DNA of 64,000 nucleotides from JBQTIY01 sp052387675 (GTDB taxonomy: Bacteria; Planctomycetota; B15-G4): NCBI GenBank assembly GCA_052387675.1, contig JBQTIY010000007.1, positions 248,001-312,000 on the forward strand, written 5' to 3'. Position 1 is the stretch's first letter. The number at the start of each line of letters is the position of its first letter. The notes beneath the pieces are model-generated. The model was not told the origin of the DNA. It saw nothing but the letters and a program-made list of their open reading frames with translations, and made no database searches. The position numbers and the translations under genes are program-made. Shown piece after piece: positions 45,003 to 54,039 of this stretch.

Positions 45003-46154
45003 ATGAAGACCCTGCTCGCCTGCGCCTTCGCTGTCTCGATGCTCGCCACCACCGCATTCGGTCAGGTGCGCTATCGCGCCGACCTTGACGGCTTCCAGGA
45101 AGCACCCGTGGCCGTGCCCGGCACGCTCGCCGGCGGCTGGGGCACCTTCGATCTCAACACGACCACCAATCGCATCACCTACTCGGTGCGCACCTGGGGC
45201 CTCACCGCCACCATGGCGCACGTGCACCTCGGCGCGCCGGGCGTGGCCGGCGGCATCGTCTTCGCACTCAGTGGCGGCCCGGTGAACTTCTCCGGCCTCT
45301 CGCCCGTGCTCACGGCCGCTCAGTTGTCCGCGCTGGAGGCGGGCAACCTCTACGTGAACGTGCACACCGCAGCGAACCCCGCCGGTGAAATCCGCGGACA
45401 GCTCTACCTGAACCCGCGTGTCTTCGGCACGGTGCTGGATCAGGCGCAGGAAACGCCGGTCCCGCTGCCCTCGGCCGCCACCGGCACCGGCAACTTCTCG
45501 CTCAACGCGGGCAACACGCTCAATTACTCCGTGAACACGGCGGGACTCTCCGGCCCAGCCTTCGCTGCGCACTTGCACGGCGCTCTCTTCGGCGTGCCAG
45601 GCGGCATCGAGGTCAACATGACGCCCGGCCCCACCTCCTGGAACGGCACCTCGCTCGCTCTGTCACTGGGACAGATCGAGGAGCTGCAGAACAAAGGCTG
45701 GTACGCCAACGTGCACACCGCGTTGAACCCCGGCGGTGAGATCCGCGGCCAACTCGTGCCGAGCGGCATTCCCTACGGCCCGCCGAGCGACCCGCCCACC
45801 GGCACGATCACGCTGCGCTCCACCGGCGCGCCCACCGACCTCGGCGGCGGCGGCGTCTTCAACGTAGACATCACCAAGGCCAAGCCCTTCGGCCTCGGCT
45901 ACATCTTTGTTGGCCTCGCCCCGGACTCGCTGATGTTCAAGGACGAGCCGATGCTGGTGAACCTCGGCACCGTCTTCAGCACGGTCTTGGTTCCCTTCAA
46001 CGGTGTCGGCGAACTGCACGGCAGCGCGCTGACGCCGCCGCTGAGCGGCTCGGTGGACCTCTGCCTGCAGGTCTTCGGTCTCGATGTGACCGCGCCGAAC
46101 GGCAAGTTCAACGTGAGCAACGGACTCATCATCCCGTTCTCGCACTTCCCGTAA
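45003..46154 (+). CDS. Secreted protein with two CHRD domains
   Basis: A 383-aa secreted protein. The signal peptide is residues 1-20 (LLACAFAVSMLATTAFG). Two CHRD domains follow at about 22-138 and 142-254, each ending in the diagnostic VHTAANPAGEIRGQL or VHTALNPGGEIRGQL, with AHVHLG and AHLHG histidine motifs. The C-terminal 125 residues form another module ending LCLQVFGLD. CHRD proteins are extracellular and of uncertain function. GGAGAT lies upstream of the ATG. It is divergent from the Rieske operon across 163 bases. Confidence 0.92.
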   Translation: MKTLLACAFAVSMLATTAFGQVRYRADLDGFQEAPVAVPGTLAGGWGTFDLNTTTNRITYSVRTWGLTATMAHVHLGAPGVAGGIVFALSGGPVNFSGLSPVLTAAQLSALEAGNLYVNVHTAANPAGEIRGQLYLNPRVFGTVLDQAQETPVPLPSAATGTGNFSLNAGNTLNYSVNTAGLSGPAFAAHLHGALFGVPGGIEVNMTPGPTSWNGTSLALSLGQIEELQNKGWYANVHTALNPGGEIRGQLVPSGIPYGPPSDPPTGTITLRSTGAPTDLGGGGVFNVDITKAKPFGLGYIFVGLAPDSLMFKDEPMLVNLGTVFSTVLVPFNGVGELHGSALTPPLSGSVDLCLQVFGLDVTAPNGKFNVSNGLIIPFSHFP

Positions 46155-46172
46155 GGGCAGCGCCCGCGGCGA

Positions 46173-46303
46173 GCGCTCAGTGCGCCCGCGGCGGGGGCTC
46201 GGCGGCGCCGCTCAGACACCTCGCCGACTCGGCCGATGCGGCCGAGAGGTCGGCTCGGAACTCGCGGTCCGCCGACACCCCGACGCGTCGCACACCGACG
46301 CAT
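46173..46303 (+). repeat. Dispersed intergenic repeat, copy B
   Basis: It begins 19 bases after the CHRD stop. One GCGCTCAGTGCGCCCG unit leads into the 75-base core, nearly identical to copies A and C, including the CTCGGCCG/CGGCCGAG hairpin (46228-46246). The 3' part is more diverged than in A and C, for example GTCCGCCGACACC instead of CACACCGACCCC. It fills most of the 254 bases before truB; the remaining 100 bases must hold the truB promoter but show no clear site. Confidence 0.85.
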
Positions 46304-46408
46304 CTATAGGAAGGCAGTGGGCAGCCGTGGAGCGCTGAGTACGCCCCTCGCGCCGGAGAGGCCTCAACGGTTATCCTCGCCAGATTCCGGCTCTCCCCTG
46401 AGGCTGCC

Positions 46409-47416
46409 ATGCCGTCGTCCGCCTTCGAATCCACTGACAGCCCCTCGGCCGATCCCGCAGCCGACACCCGAACGGCCGGCACTCAGTCGGCCGGTGCGAT
46501 TCCGAACGGCGCCGTCCCGGCCTCGGCGGCCACGATGACGGCCGAGGAGCGCGCGCAGACCTATCGCGGCCTGATCGTGCTCAACAAGGGGCCGGGCCTC
46601 ACCTCTCGCAAGGTGCTGAACCTGGTCGAGAAGCAGATCGACGCCGGGCCGCTCGGCCACTGCGGCAGCCTCGATCCGCTCGCCACCGGCGTTCTCGTGC
46701 TGGTGGTCGGCAAGGCCCGCAAGGTGCAGGACCTCATCGTGCGCGGCGAAAAGGTCTACGACATGACCGTGGTCTTCGGCGCGACGAGCGACACTGATGA
46801 CGCTGAGGGGCAGGTCGTGCCAAACCCCGCAGCGCAGGCGCCCACGCGCGAGGCGCTGCTCGCAGCGCTGCCCACCTTCACGGGCGAGATCCTGCAGGTG
46901 CCACCGACCTACAGTGCCGTGAAGGTGGATGGCCGCCGCATGCACCGCGAGGCGCGCAAGGGTCGCCCGGTTGTCGCTGAGGCGCGGCCGGTGACGGTGC
47001 ACGAGCTGCGCCTCGACCGCTACGAGTGGCCCGAGGCCGACCTGCACCTGCGCTGCACCTCCGGCACTTACGCGCGCGGCATTGCCCGCGACCTGGGCGC
47101 CCTGCTCGGCGTCGGCGGCTACATGTCGCGGCTGGTGCGCACGCGCGTCGGCGCGCTGACGCTCGATCAGGCCGTGCGTCCCGAAGAGGCCGGCGTGCAG
47201 CACATCGTCGGCATTGAAGCCGCGCTCAAGGTCTTCCCGCGCATCAACGTGCCGCTGCAGCAGCGCAGCCGTCTGCTGCGCGGCCAGGCCCTGCGCACGC
47301 CGCCGGGCTTTCTCCCGCAAGATCCTTGCTTTGCCTGGGTCGACGGCGAGGTCGTGGCCAGCGTGGCCTTCGTCGAGGACGGCAGCCACTTCCGGACCAA
47401 GAAGCTCCTCGTCTGA
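46409..47416 (+). CDS. truB: tRNA pseudouridine(55) synthase
   Basis: Converts U55 of tRNA to pseudouridine. The 335-aa protein has the TruB core: LIVLNKGPGLTSRKV, then GHCGSLDPLATGVL, in which catalytic Asp89 is kept while the usual GHTGTLD is changed (Thr to Cys and Thr to Ser). VYDMTVVFGATSDTDDAEG, PPTYSAVKVDGRRMHREAR and the RCTSGTYARGIARDLG motif follow. A PUA-like tail is absent or short. ATG 46409 is used, but residues 1-42 look disordered and ATG 46535 may be the real start. It lies between two repeat copies in inverted orientation. Confidence 0.93.
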   Translation: MPSSAFESTDSPSADPAADTRTAGTQSAGAIPNGAVPASAATMTAEERAQTYRGLIVLNKGPGLTSRKVLNLVEKQIDAGPLGHCGSLDPLATGVLVLVVGKARKVQDLIVRGEKVYDMTVVFGATSDTDDAEGQVVPNPAAQAPTREALLAALPTFTGEILQVPPTYSAVKVDGRRMHREARKGRPVVAEARPVTVHELRLDRYEWPEADLHLRCTSGTYARGIARDLGALLGVGGYMSRLVRTRVGALTLDQAVRPEEAGVQHIVGIEAALKVFPRINVPLQQRSRLLRGQALRTPPGFLPQDPCFAWVDGEVVASVAFVEDGSHFRTKKLLV

Positions 47417-47432
47417 ACGAGGCCTTTCACTC

Positions 47433-47587
47433 GTGCAGCGGTGTGCGACGCGGCGGGGGTCGGTGTGCCGCGAGTTCCGAGCCGACCTCTCGGCCGCATC
47501 GGCCGAGTCGGCGAGGTGTCTGAGCGGCACCGCCGAGCCCCCGCCGCGGGCGCACTCAGCGCCCATCCGCGGGCGCACTCAGCGCTA
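47433..47587 (-). repeat. Dispersed intergenic repeat, copy C (inverted)
   Basis: Read on the minus strand, it starts at the stop codon of the M14 peptidase gene with two GCGCTGAGTGCGCCCG-type units, then the same 110-base core as copy A without a mismatch. The hairpin lies at 47489-47507. It fills the whole gap between the convergent truB and M14 genes. Confidence 0.85.
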
Positions 47588-49366
47588 CAACGACCCAGCG
47601 AGCGTCAGAGTCCCAGCCTTCTCGGTTTGCACGGTGACGCGGAAGGGCCCGCGTCCCGAGACGAGCCAGCGCAGGCGCACGAGGCCGTGACCCGGCACGC
47701 CTTGCTCGAGCTGCAAGCGCGCCGGCTCGTGCTCGACGGCATCGAAGCGCGAGAGTTCGAAGCGCTCGGCGTCATCGCCGCCGGCGACGACGACGAGGCC
47801 CGTGCCCTCGAGCGTGACGAGATCGGGGCGGCCGATGCCGTGCTCGGCGGCCAGCGCGCTGCGCGTGGGGATCCAGCGCTCGTTGCGCAGTTCCGCCGTG
47901 ACGTAATGCAGCGCTGAGCCGGGCGCGGTGCCGGCCACCGGGTCCACGCGCAGCGAGCCGGAGAGCTTGGGCATCTGCTCGGCGTGGAAGAGGCAGAAGG
48001 CCGCGTTGCGGTGCAGCATCTCCTCGATCATGAAGGCCGGCGGCACGCGCCCGGTCATCTTGCGGAAGCCGCCCACCTCGATCGGGCCGTACTGCGGATG
48101 CTCGACGGGGTGCCAGTCCACGTAGGTCTCGCCGAACATGAGCCGCCGGTCGAAGAGCAGGCGCTGGCGCTGCGAGTCGTCGCCCACCACCGCGTCCACA
48201 TCGGCGCTCGCGAAGTACTGCTCGTCGTTCCACATCTCATTCGTGAAGGAGATGATGCCGAGGCCTTCGGCGGTCCAGTTCACGAAGCCGCCGTGCACGT
48301 CGTAGAGATCCTTCCAGATCACCATCGAGCGGTAGAAGGGCAGCATGGCCGCGCCCTCGTTGGCGATGGCGTCGTAGGTGCGCCGGTCGCTGCTGCCGTA
48401 GAGGCCCTCGCGCGCGGCGGTGCCCGGGCCGCGCAGGATCATGCCGCCGCTATTGTGGAAGGACTGCACGGCCGCGACGTGCGGACGCGCCCGGAGAAAG
48501 GCGCCGATCGCCGCGGTCTCGGGATAGCTGAAGGGGAAATCGCCCGCGCCGAACTGAATGTGATTCGGCTGCCAATCGCTGGGCCAGTTGCGGTTCATGT
48601 CGTAGCCGCCGGGCCCGTCCTCGTTCACGCGGCCGTCGCCGTCATTGTCGAGGCCCTCTTGGCCGAGCATCACGTAATCCGCGCCCCACTCCGCGCGCTT
48701 CTCGGCTGGCACCGACTCCAGGACCCGCGCATCCGTCGGCGAGAGACGGTGGGTGCCTGTGCCCGGCTCCACGCGCTTGCGCATCGAGAGCAGCTCGCCG
48801 TCGCCGTCCAGATCGTCGGCGCCGTCCTCGTCGGCGCGCCCGTCGCGGTCGCTGTCGAGCGGCCGCGTGCCGCTGCGCGAACTGCTTGGCGTGTTCGGCT
48901 CATCGAACCAGTGCTGACGCCCGTCGGGGTTCACCATCGGCAAGATGTAGAAGACGCGCTCATCGAGCAGTTCGGTGAGCTGCGGCAGTTCGCCGTGCCG
49001 TTCGAGCAAGAGCCACGCCAGGTACACGGCGGCTTCGGCGCCCTGCACTTCGTTGCCGTGCACATTGCCGTCCACCCACATGGCCGACTTGCCGCTCTCG
49101 GGGCCGGTGGCCGGATTGCTGAGCGTGAGCAGCGGCATCGGCCGGCCTTCCCAGCTCGGGCCGATGTACTCCAGGCGGCACAGCTCCGGACGGCTGGCGG
49201 CCAGCCGCTCGCAGAGCTCGACGATGCCGTGATAGTCGTAGAAGCGATCCCAGGTGATCGCCACGCGGGGCACACGCGTGCTCTGCGCCGCAGCCGGCGC
49301 GGACAGGCCGAGCAGCAACAGACCCGCCGACAACCAAAGTCTCGGAGCACAGTTGGCAATGGTCAT
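47585..49366 (-). CDS. Secreted M14 zinc carboxypeptidase
   Basis: A 593-aa metallocarboxypeptidase, exported by the signal in residues 1-28 (LLLLGLSAPAAAQ). Zinc ligands are H103 and E106 (VHGNEVQGAE) and H304 (FHNSGG). DMNRNWP at 256-262 binds the substrate carboxylate. Inserted between them are two EF-hand/dockerin-like Ca-binding segments: DSDRDGRADEDGADDLDGDG at 171-190 and DNDGDGRVNEDGPG. The C-terminal 100 residues form a beta-rich domain. Its ATG overlaps the stop of the paralogous gene by 4 bases. Probably degrades proteins outside the cell or in the periplasm. Confidence 0.92.
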   Translation of the reverse strand: MTIANCAPRLWLSAGLLLLGLSAPAAAQSTRVPRVAITWDRFYDYHGIVELCERLAASRPELCRLEYIGPSWEGRPMPLLTLSNPATGPESGKSAMWVDGNVHGNEVQGAEAAVYLAWLLLERHGELPQLTELLDERVFYILPMVNPDGRQHWFDEPNTPSSSRSGTRPLDSDRDGRADEDGADDLDGDGELLSMRKRVEPGTGTHRLSPTDARVLESVPAEKRAEWGADYVMLGQEGLDNDGDGRVNEDGPGGYDMNRNWPSDWQPNHIQFGAGDFPFSYPETAAIGAFLRARPHVAAVQSFHNSGGMILRGPGTAAREGLYGSSDRRTYDAIANEGAAMLPFYRSMVIWKDLYDVHGGFVNWTAEGLGIISFTNEMWNDEQYFASADVDAVVGDDSQRQRLLFDRRLMFGETYVDWHPVEHPQYGPIEVGGFRKMTGRVPPAFMIEEMLHRNAAFCLFHAEQMPKLSGSLRVDPVAGTAPGSALHYVTAELRNERWIPTRSALAAEHGIGRPDLVTLEGTGLVVVAGGDDAERFELSRFDAVEHEPARLQLEQGVPGHGLVRLRWLVSGRGPFRVTVQTEKAGTLTLAGSL

Positions 49367-51240
49367 GGCAGCCTCAGGTCCTGCTCGAGCAAGGGAAAGC
49401 CGGGGCGCTCAACGCGCACGCGCAGCGCGGCACCGGCCGGGGCCGCAATGACCCAGCGCAATTCCTGCCGGCCACCGCCGCCCGCCAAGCGGTCCACGAG
49501 AGTTTGCGGCGGGCCGTGCAAGCGCACCGCTCCCTCGGGCAGTTCGAGCGCGACGCGCAGCGGCAGCATCGTGCGCGCTGCGGCCGCGAGCTGCGGCACG
49601 CTGGGCAGCACGCCCTGGTTGGCGAGGACCGCCCGCACCGTGTAGGCGCCATCGGCCTGGCGCTCGGCGACGAACTCCTCCACCACGAGCAGCGGCAGGC
49701 AGCGCAGAAGTTCTTCCAGGAAGGGAGCGAGCCGGCGGCCCATCCCGAGCGCCACTTCATAAGACGGATTCACGAGCACGCCCGGCAGCAGGCCGCCGAT
49801 CTCCACGCGCCCAAACTCGGGATGTTCGAACTCGTGCCAGGGCACAAAGCCCTCGCCGTCACGCTCGCGATCGAGCCAAGCGAGCACCGCCGCCGGCACC
49901 GGACTGCTCGCGTCGCTGCTGGGCGCGTCGGCGCCCGGCGCGGGTTTGGTCTCAGGCTTGGCCTCGGGCTCCCCCTCCGGCTTGGGCAGATCCTTGGGCG
50001 GCGCCCAGAGCTTGAGCGCCAGCGGCCAGCGTCCGGCCTGGTGGTAGGCCCACGCCAAGAAGCTGCCATCGCTCAGGCCCTCGCCGCTCACCTTGTGTTC
50101 GGCGGGTTTCTCAGCGGGCGGCTCGGCCGGAGGCCCGGCGCCCGGCTGCGCCCCGGACGCGCTTGCGCCGAGCTGAAAGCGCCGCTGCAACTCCTTGAGC
50201 GCGGCGACATCGTCGCTGTGTACGCCATCGAGTGGCGCGCTGAAGTTGCCGCCGCGCGGCGCATTGCCGGCCGCCTTGGGCAGATCCACGAGCGTGTCCT
50301 GCGCGCCGACGACGAAGACACCGAGCAGGCGCGGCCGCGTGTGCAAATAGTCGAGCAGCGCACGTGCCTCGGGCTCGCTCAGCGGATAGGCCCCCGCTCC
50401 GGGCGCATGCTCGGGCCAGCGGTGCGGGAAATTCCGGTCGGGCTCCTGGCCCTCGGCGCCGTCCTCGCCATGTTCACCATCGCCGTCATCGTCGAGGCCC
50501 TCGATGAGCAGCCGATGAGTGCCGCGCTCGCCGCGCTCGGGCTTGGCCTTGCGCAGCGCGCGCGGATCGTGCGCGTCGAGCACCCATTCACCCTCGCTGT
50601 CCGGCACGCGCATCCAGGTGATGTAACCGTCGCCATCCAGGTCATTGGGCCCGTCCTCGTCGACGCGGCCGTCGCGGTCGCGGTCATCGGAGCGGCTGTT
50701 GCCGGCCTGTTCATGGATCGGTCCGGCCGCGCCGAGCAGCCGTTCGGTCCCGTCGGGAGCGGCGCGCGGCACGATGACCAAGACGTGTTCCGCCAAGAGC
50801 GCGTGCAGGTTCGCGCCGGTGTCCGGCGCGGTCTGGCCGAGCAGCGCCTGCACGGCTTCGATCAAGACCGCGGAGTCGAGCAGGCGACGGCCGTCGAGCC
50901 CGGCGACGACGAGCCAGCCCGTGCGCTCTTCGATGGGCAGCGCGCCGGGCGCGGCGAGCACGAGCGCCTCGATGGCCCGGCCGCCCAGCGAACTCCCCAG
51001 CGTCTCGACGCGGGCCAGCTCCGGGTGCGCGGCGGCCAGTTCCCGCAGGCGCAGGCTGAGTGCCTGGTGATCAAGCGGCCGCGCGGGCGCCGCGGGCGCA
51101 GCGGCGGCGTCGGCCGCATCGGCAGCGGCGCCAGCCTTCTCGGCCGCGGCCTCCTGCGACAGCGCCGGGCGCGCCGCGACGCTCACCATGAACAGGGCCA
51201 AGCTGCAACGCAGCAGGATCGAAGGCTTCGGCTGGGACAC
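49363..51240 (-). CDS. M14-like protein lacking the zinc site (pseudo-carboxypeptidase)
   Basis: A 625-aa secreted homologue of the next gene. The signal peptide is in residues 1-29, then an Ala/Pro linker. The fold landmarks are kept: LGSSLGGRAIEALVL, the segment with an EF-hand-like DRDRDGRVDEDGPNDLDGDG, and DRNFPHRWPE. Where the active protein has HGNE, this one reads GLDGRRLL (114-121), so the first two zinc ligands are lost. FVVGAQDTLVDLP replaces the third His region. GTG start at 51240 with CAGGAG 8-9 bases upstream. Likely non-catalytic, perhaps a partner or inhibitor of the active enzyme. Confidence 0.8.
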   Translation of the reverse strand: MSQPKPSILLRCSLALFMVSVAARPALSQEAAAEKAGAAADAADAAAAPAAPARPLDHQALSLRLRELAAAHPELARVETLGSSLGGRAIEALVLAAPGALPIEERTGWLVVAGLDGRRLLDSAVLIEAVQALLGQTAPDTGANLHALLAEHVLVIVPRAAPDGTERLLGAAGPIHEQAGNSRSDDRDRDGRVDEDGPNDLDGDGYITWMRVPDSEGEWVLDAHDPRALRKAKPERGERGTHRLLIEGLDDDGDGEHGEDGAEGQEPDRNFPHRWPEHAPGAGAYPLSEPEARALLDYLHTRPRLLGVFVVGAQDTLVDLPKAAGNAPRGGNFSAPLDGVHSDDVAALKELQRRFQLGASASGAQPGAGPPAEPPAEKPAEHKVSGEGLSDGSFLAWAYHQAGRWPLALKLWAPPKDLPKPEGEPEAKPETKPAPGADAPSSDASSPVPAAVLAWLDRERDGEGFVPWHEFEHPEFGRVEIGGLLPGVLVNPSYEVALGMGRRLAPFLEELLRCLPLLVVEEFVAERQADGAYTVRAVLANQGVLPSVPQLAAAARTMLPLRVALELPEGAVRLHGPPQTLVDRLAGGGGRQELRWVIAAPAGAALRVRVERPGFPLLEQDLRLP

Positions 51241-51329
51241 CCGAGACTCCTGGGCCGGAGAGCGTTGTGCCTGCCGACTGGATGCCGAGCAGCAAGCCGG
51301 GCATTCTACGGAGCCCCACACGGACCGCC

Positions 51330-53396
51330 ATGGCCTACCTCGTCGACACACTTCCGCCCGAACATCAGGACGTGCCCGAGCCGCTGCACCGGCTCCTCGA
51401 TCTGGCCTACAACCTCTGGTGGACATGGCATCGCGAGGCGCGCCAGCTCTTCGAGCGCATCGACCCCGATCTCTGGTCGCGCTATCGCAATCCCGTGCGC
51501 CTGCTGCTCCTGGCGCGGCGCCAGCGCCTGGCCGAGCTCTCCGGCGACGCGGCCTTTCTCGCCGAGATGCAGCGCGTGCTGCAGCGCTTCGACGCCCAGA
51601 CGCGCGCACCCGTCGGAAAGCAAGCGCCGGTGGCCTATGTCTCGGCTGAGTACGCGCTGAGCGAGTCCTTGCCGATTTACTCCGGCGGACTGGGCGTGCT
51701 GTCCGGCGATCACCTCAAGGAAGCGGCCGACATGGGCCTGCCGCTGCTGGGCATCGGCCTGTTCTACCGGCGCGGCTACTTCGAGCAGATCGTGGACGCC
51801 GACGGCCACCAGCAGCACCACTATCCCGACCTCGACGCCATGCGCCTGCCCATGCTGCGCGTGCGCGGCGCCGACGGGCGCACGCTGCGCGTGAAGGTCG
51901 AGATGGGCGCCCGCGAAGTGAGCTTGCGCGTGTGGGTGACCTTCGTCGGGCACGTGCCGCTGTTGCTGCTGGACAGCTTCACCACGCACAACGCCCCCGA
52001 AGACCGCTACATCACCAGCCAGCTCTACGTGCGCGGCCGAGAAATGCGCCTGGAGCAGGAAGTCGTGCTGGGCCGCGGCGCCGTGGCAGTGCTCGAGGCC
52101 TTGGGCATCGCGCCGCGCGTCTGGCACATGAATGAGGGCCATTCGGCCTTCCTCGCGCTGGAAAATCTGCGCCGCCTGGGCCGTGCGGCCGGGGCGCCGC
52201 GCGAGCTGCGCGAAAGCGTGGCGGCTGTACGGGCGCAGCATGTCTTCACCACACACACCCCCGTGCCCGCCGGCAACGAGACCTTCGACACCGGACTGGT
52301 AAGGCCCTTCCTGGGCGCCACCGCGCGCGACCTCGGCGTGGACGTGGACAGCCTGATCGCCCTCGGCGATGCCGGCCAGGCCTTCCCGGCGGGCTTCAAC
52401 CTCACGGCGCTCGCGCTGCGCCTCTCACGCCGCAGCAATGGCGTGAGCAAGTTGCACGCGCGCGTGAGCGGCGAGATGTGGCCCGGCCACGAGATCAGCG
52501 CCATCACCAACGGCGTACACATGCCGAGCTGGCTCGGGCGCGAGATGCAGCTCGTGCTGCGCTGCACGGACGGCGAGGACCCCGGGCAGCTCGCCACGCG
52601 CGCGGCGGCGCTGGAGGACGGCGCACTGTGGGCGGCGCACGTGGCCCAAAAGCACCGGCTCATGCGCTTCGTGCGCGTGCGCGCGCTGCGCCAGGCCGCG
52701 CGTCACGGCCAGGCCCCGGCCGCGCTGCGCCGTATCGAGACGCTGCTCAACGCCTCGGCGCTCACGCTCGGCTTCGCGCGCCGCTTTGCGCCCTACAAGC
52801 GCGCCGATCTGCTCTTCCAGGATTCCGCGCGGCTCGAACGCCTGCTCTGCGATCCCACGCGCCCGGTGCAACTACTCATCGCCGGCAAGGCTCACCCCGC
52901 CGACCGCCCCGGCCAGGAAATCATCCGGCGCATCTGGGAATTGGCCGGCAGCGATCGGCTGCGCGGCCGCATCGTCTTCGCCGAGGACTACGACCTCGCC
53001 ACGGCACGGCTCATGGTGCGCGGCGTGGACGCTTGGCTCAACACGCCCACTTGGCCGCTGGAGGCCAGCGGCACGAGCGGCATGAAGGCCGTCGCCAACG
53101 GCGTGATCCACGTCTCCGTGCCCGACGGCTGGTGGGCGGAGGCGCACGCGCCGGGCTTGGGCTTCTCACTGGGCGAGGAGCGTCCGCCGGAGGAGCGTGA
53201 CGGCGCGCTGCTGCTTGACCTCATCGAGAAGCAGCTCGTGCCGCTCTTCTACGAGCGCGGCGCCGACGGCCTGCCGCGCGGCTGGATCGCCGTGATGCGT
53301 GCGTCGATGGCGGCCTTCCTGGGACAATTCTCCTCGCGCCGCATGCTGCGCGAGTACGCCGCCCAACTCTACGAGCTGCCCGGCTACGAGGGCTGA
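51330..53396 (+). CDS. glgP: Alpha-glucan phosphorylase (GT35, short form)
   Basis: PLP-dependent enzyme that releases glucose-1-phosphate from glycogen or maltodextrin. At 688 aa it belongs to the shorter, more distant phosphorylase group rather than the 800-aa type. Seen: AYNLWWTWHREA near the start, SAEYALSESLPIYSGGLGVL, TNGVHMPSWLG, FAPYKRADL and EASGTSGMKAVANGV, which carries the PLP-Lys region. ATG 51330 fits homologues; the 63-base extension upstream is unlikely. It is divergent from the M14-like gene. Its role is glycogen or storage-glucan use. Confidence 0.95.
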   Translation: MAYLVDTLPPEHQDVPEPLHRLLDLAYNLWWTWHREARQLFERIDPDLWSRYRNPVRLLLLARRQRLAELSGDAAFLAEMQRVLQRFDAQTRAPVGKQAPVAYVSAEYALSESLPIYSGGLGVLSGDHLKEAADMGLPLLGIGLFYRRGYFEQIVDADGHQQHHYPDLDAMRLPMLRVRGADGRTLRVKVEMGAREVSLRVWVTFVGHVPLLLLDSFTTHNAPEDRYITSQLYVRGREMRLEQEVVLGRGAVAVLEALGIAPRVWHMNEGHSAFLALENLRRLGRAAGAPRELRESVAAVRAQHVFTTHTPVPAGNETFDTGLVRPFLGATARDLGVDVDSLIALGDAGQAFPAGFNLTALALRLSRRSNGVSKLHARVSGEMWPGHEISAITNGVHMPSWLGREMQLVLRCTDGEDPGQLATRAAALEDGALWAAHVAQKHRLMRFVRVRALRQAARHGQAPAALRRIETLLNASALTLGFARRFAPYKRADLLFQDSARLERLLCDPTRPVQLLIAGKAHPADRPGQEIIRRIWELAGSDRLRGRIVFAEDYDLATARLMVRGVDAWLNTPTWPLEASGTSGMKAVANGVIHVSVPDGWWAEAHAPGLGFSLGEERPPEERDGALLLDLIEKQLVPLFYERGADGLPRGWIAVMRASMAAFLGQFSSRRMLREYAAQLYELPGYEG

Positions 53397-53470
53397 GACG
53401 GCGCCGCGCGTGTGAACAGCGGGCTCCGCGAGCGCGGTTAGTTCGGCGCCTCAGGAACGTCCGTGCGTGT

Positions 53471-53908
53471 ATGCGCACTGAGGCGGCTCGGCTCGACGAA
53501 CGCTACCGCCGCGTCTGGAACGACGCGCAGCTTCCACGCCTCGCCGACTTCGACGCGTCCAATGATCTGCACCTCGAAGAGCTGGCCGACTTGCTCTTGC
53601 AGCGCGTGCAAGATCTGCGCGATGCGGAAGCTTTCGCACTGCTCATCGAACTCACCCGGGCACGGCTCGAGCGGATGGCGGCTCGGCTCGTGAACCGGCT
53701 CCCGGCGCGGGCGCCCGCCCCGCAGCACTTGGTCCAGGCGGTCTTGCGCCGCCTGTGGCGCGAGTTGCGCGGCCGGCGGGCACCCGCTCTGGGTTTTCTG
53801 CTCCTCAGCCACGGCCTCATGGAGCAAGAACTCCGCCGGCTGCCGACTTCTCCGCAATTCTCGCGGGCCCCAACTTTGCCGAATTCCGACAGCAAAGCCC
53901 GGTTCTGA
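53471..53908 (+). CDS. Truncated sigma-factor-like protein (region 2 only)
   Basis: A 145-aa protein whose residues 36-100 (ELADLLLQRVQDLRDAEAF, then ALLIELTRARLERMAARLV) closely follow the start of the sigma factor encoded at 56386-57180. Region 4, the promoter -35 reader, is missing, and the C-terminal 30 residues have no sigma pattern. The DLVAGFFARIF-type region-2 segment is eroded (HLVQAVLRRLW). It could be a pseudogene or an anti-sigma-like fragment. The ATG is weakly supported; a GTG lies 8 bases upstream in another frame. Confidence 0.5.
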   Translation: MRTEAARLDERYRRVWNDAQLPRLADFDASNDLHLEELADLLLQRVQDLRDAEAFALLIELTRARLERMAARLVNRLPARAPAPQHLVQAVLRRLWRELRGRRAPALGFLLLSHGLMEQELRRLPTSPQFSRAPTLPNSDSKARF

Positions 53909-54039
53909 GCCAGAGCATGGTCCGGTTCTCCACATTGCTCTCCCGGGCTCGGTTACATTCCCGCCCCTCCGCCGTCCGGCACCTTGCCCCATGCGGGGTC
54001 AACCAACGGGCGGTTGGTGGGCGGGCCAGGAGAGAGCTT

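Noticed and set aside
24719..47587. A conserved antisense frame within all three repeat copies (starting MCDAAGVGV or similar)
   Set aside because: The similarity follows from the DNA repeat itself. The frames end differently in each copy and lack a ribosome site, so a repeat-encoded peptide is not supported.
49504..51660. 718-codon plus-strand frame
   Set aside because: Antisense to the M14-like gene and the start of glgP, with no recognisable domain.
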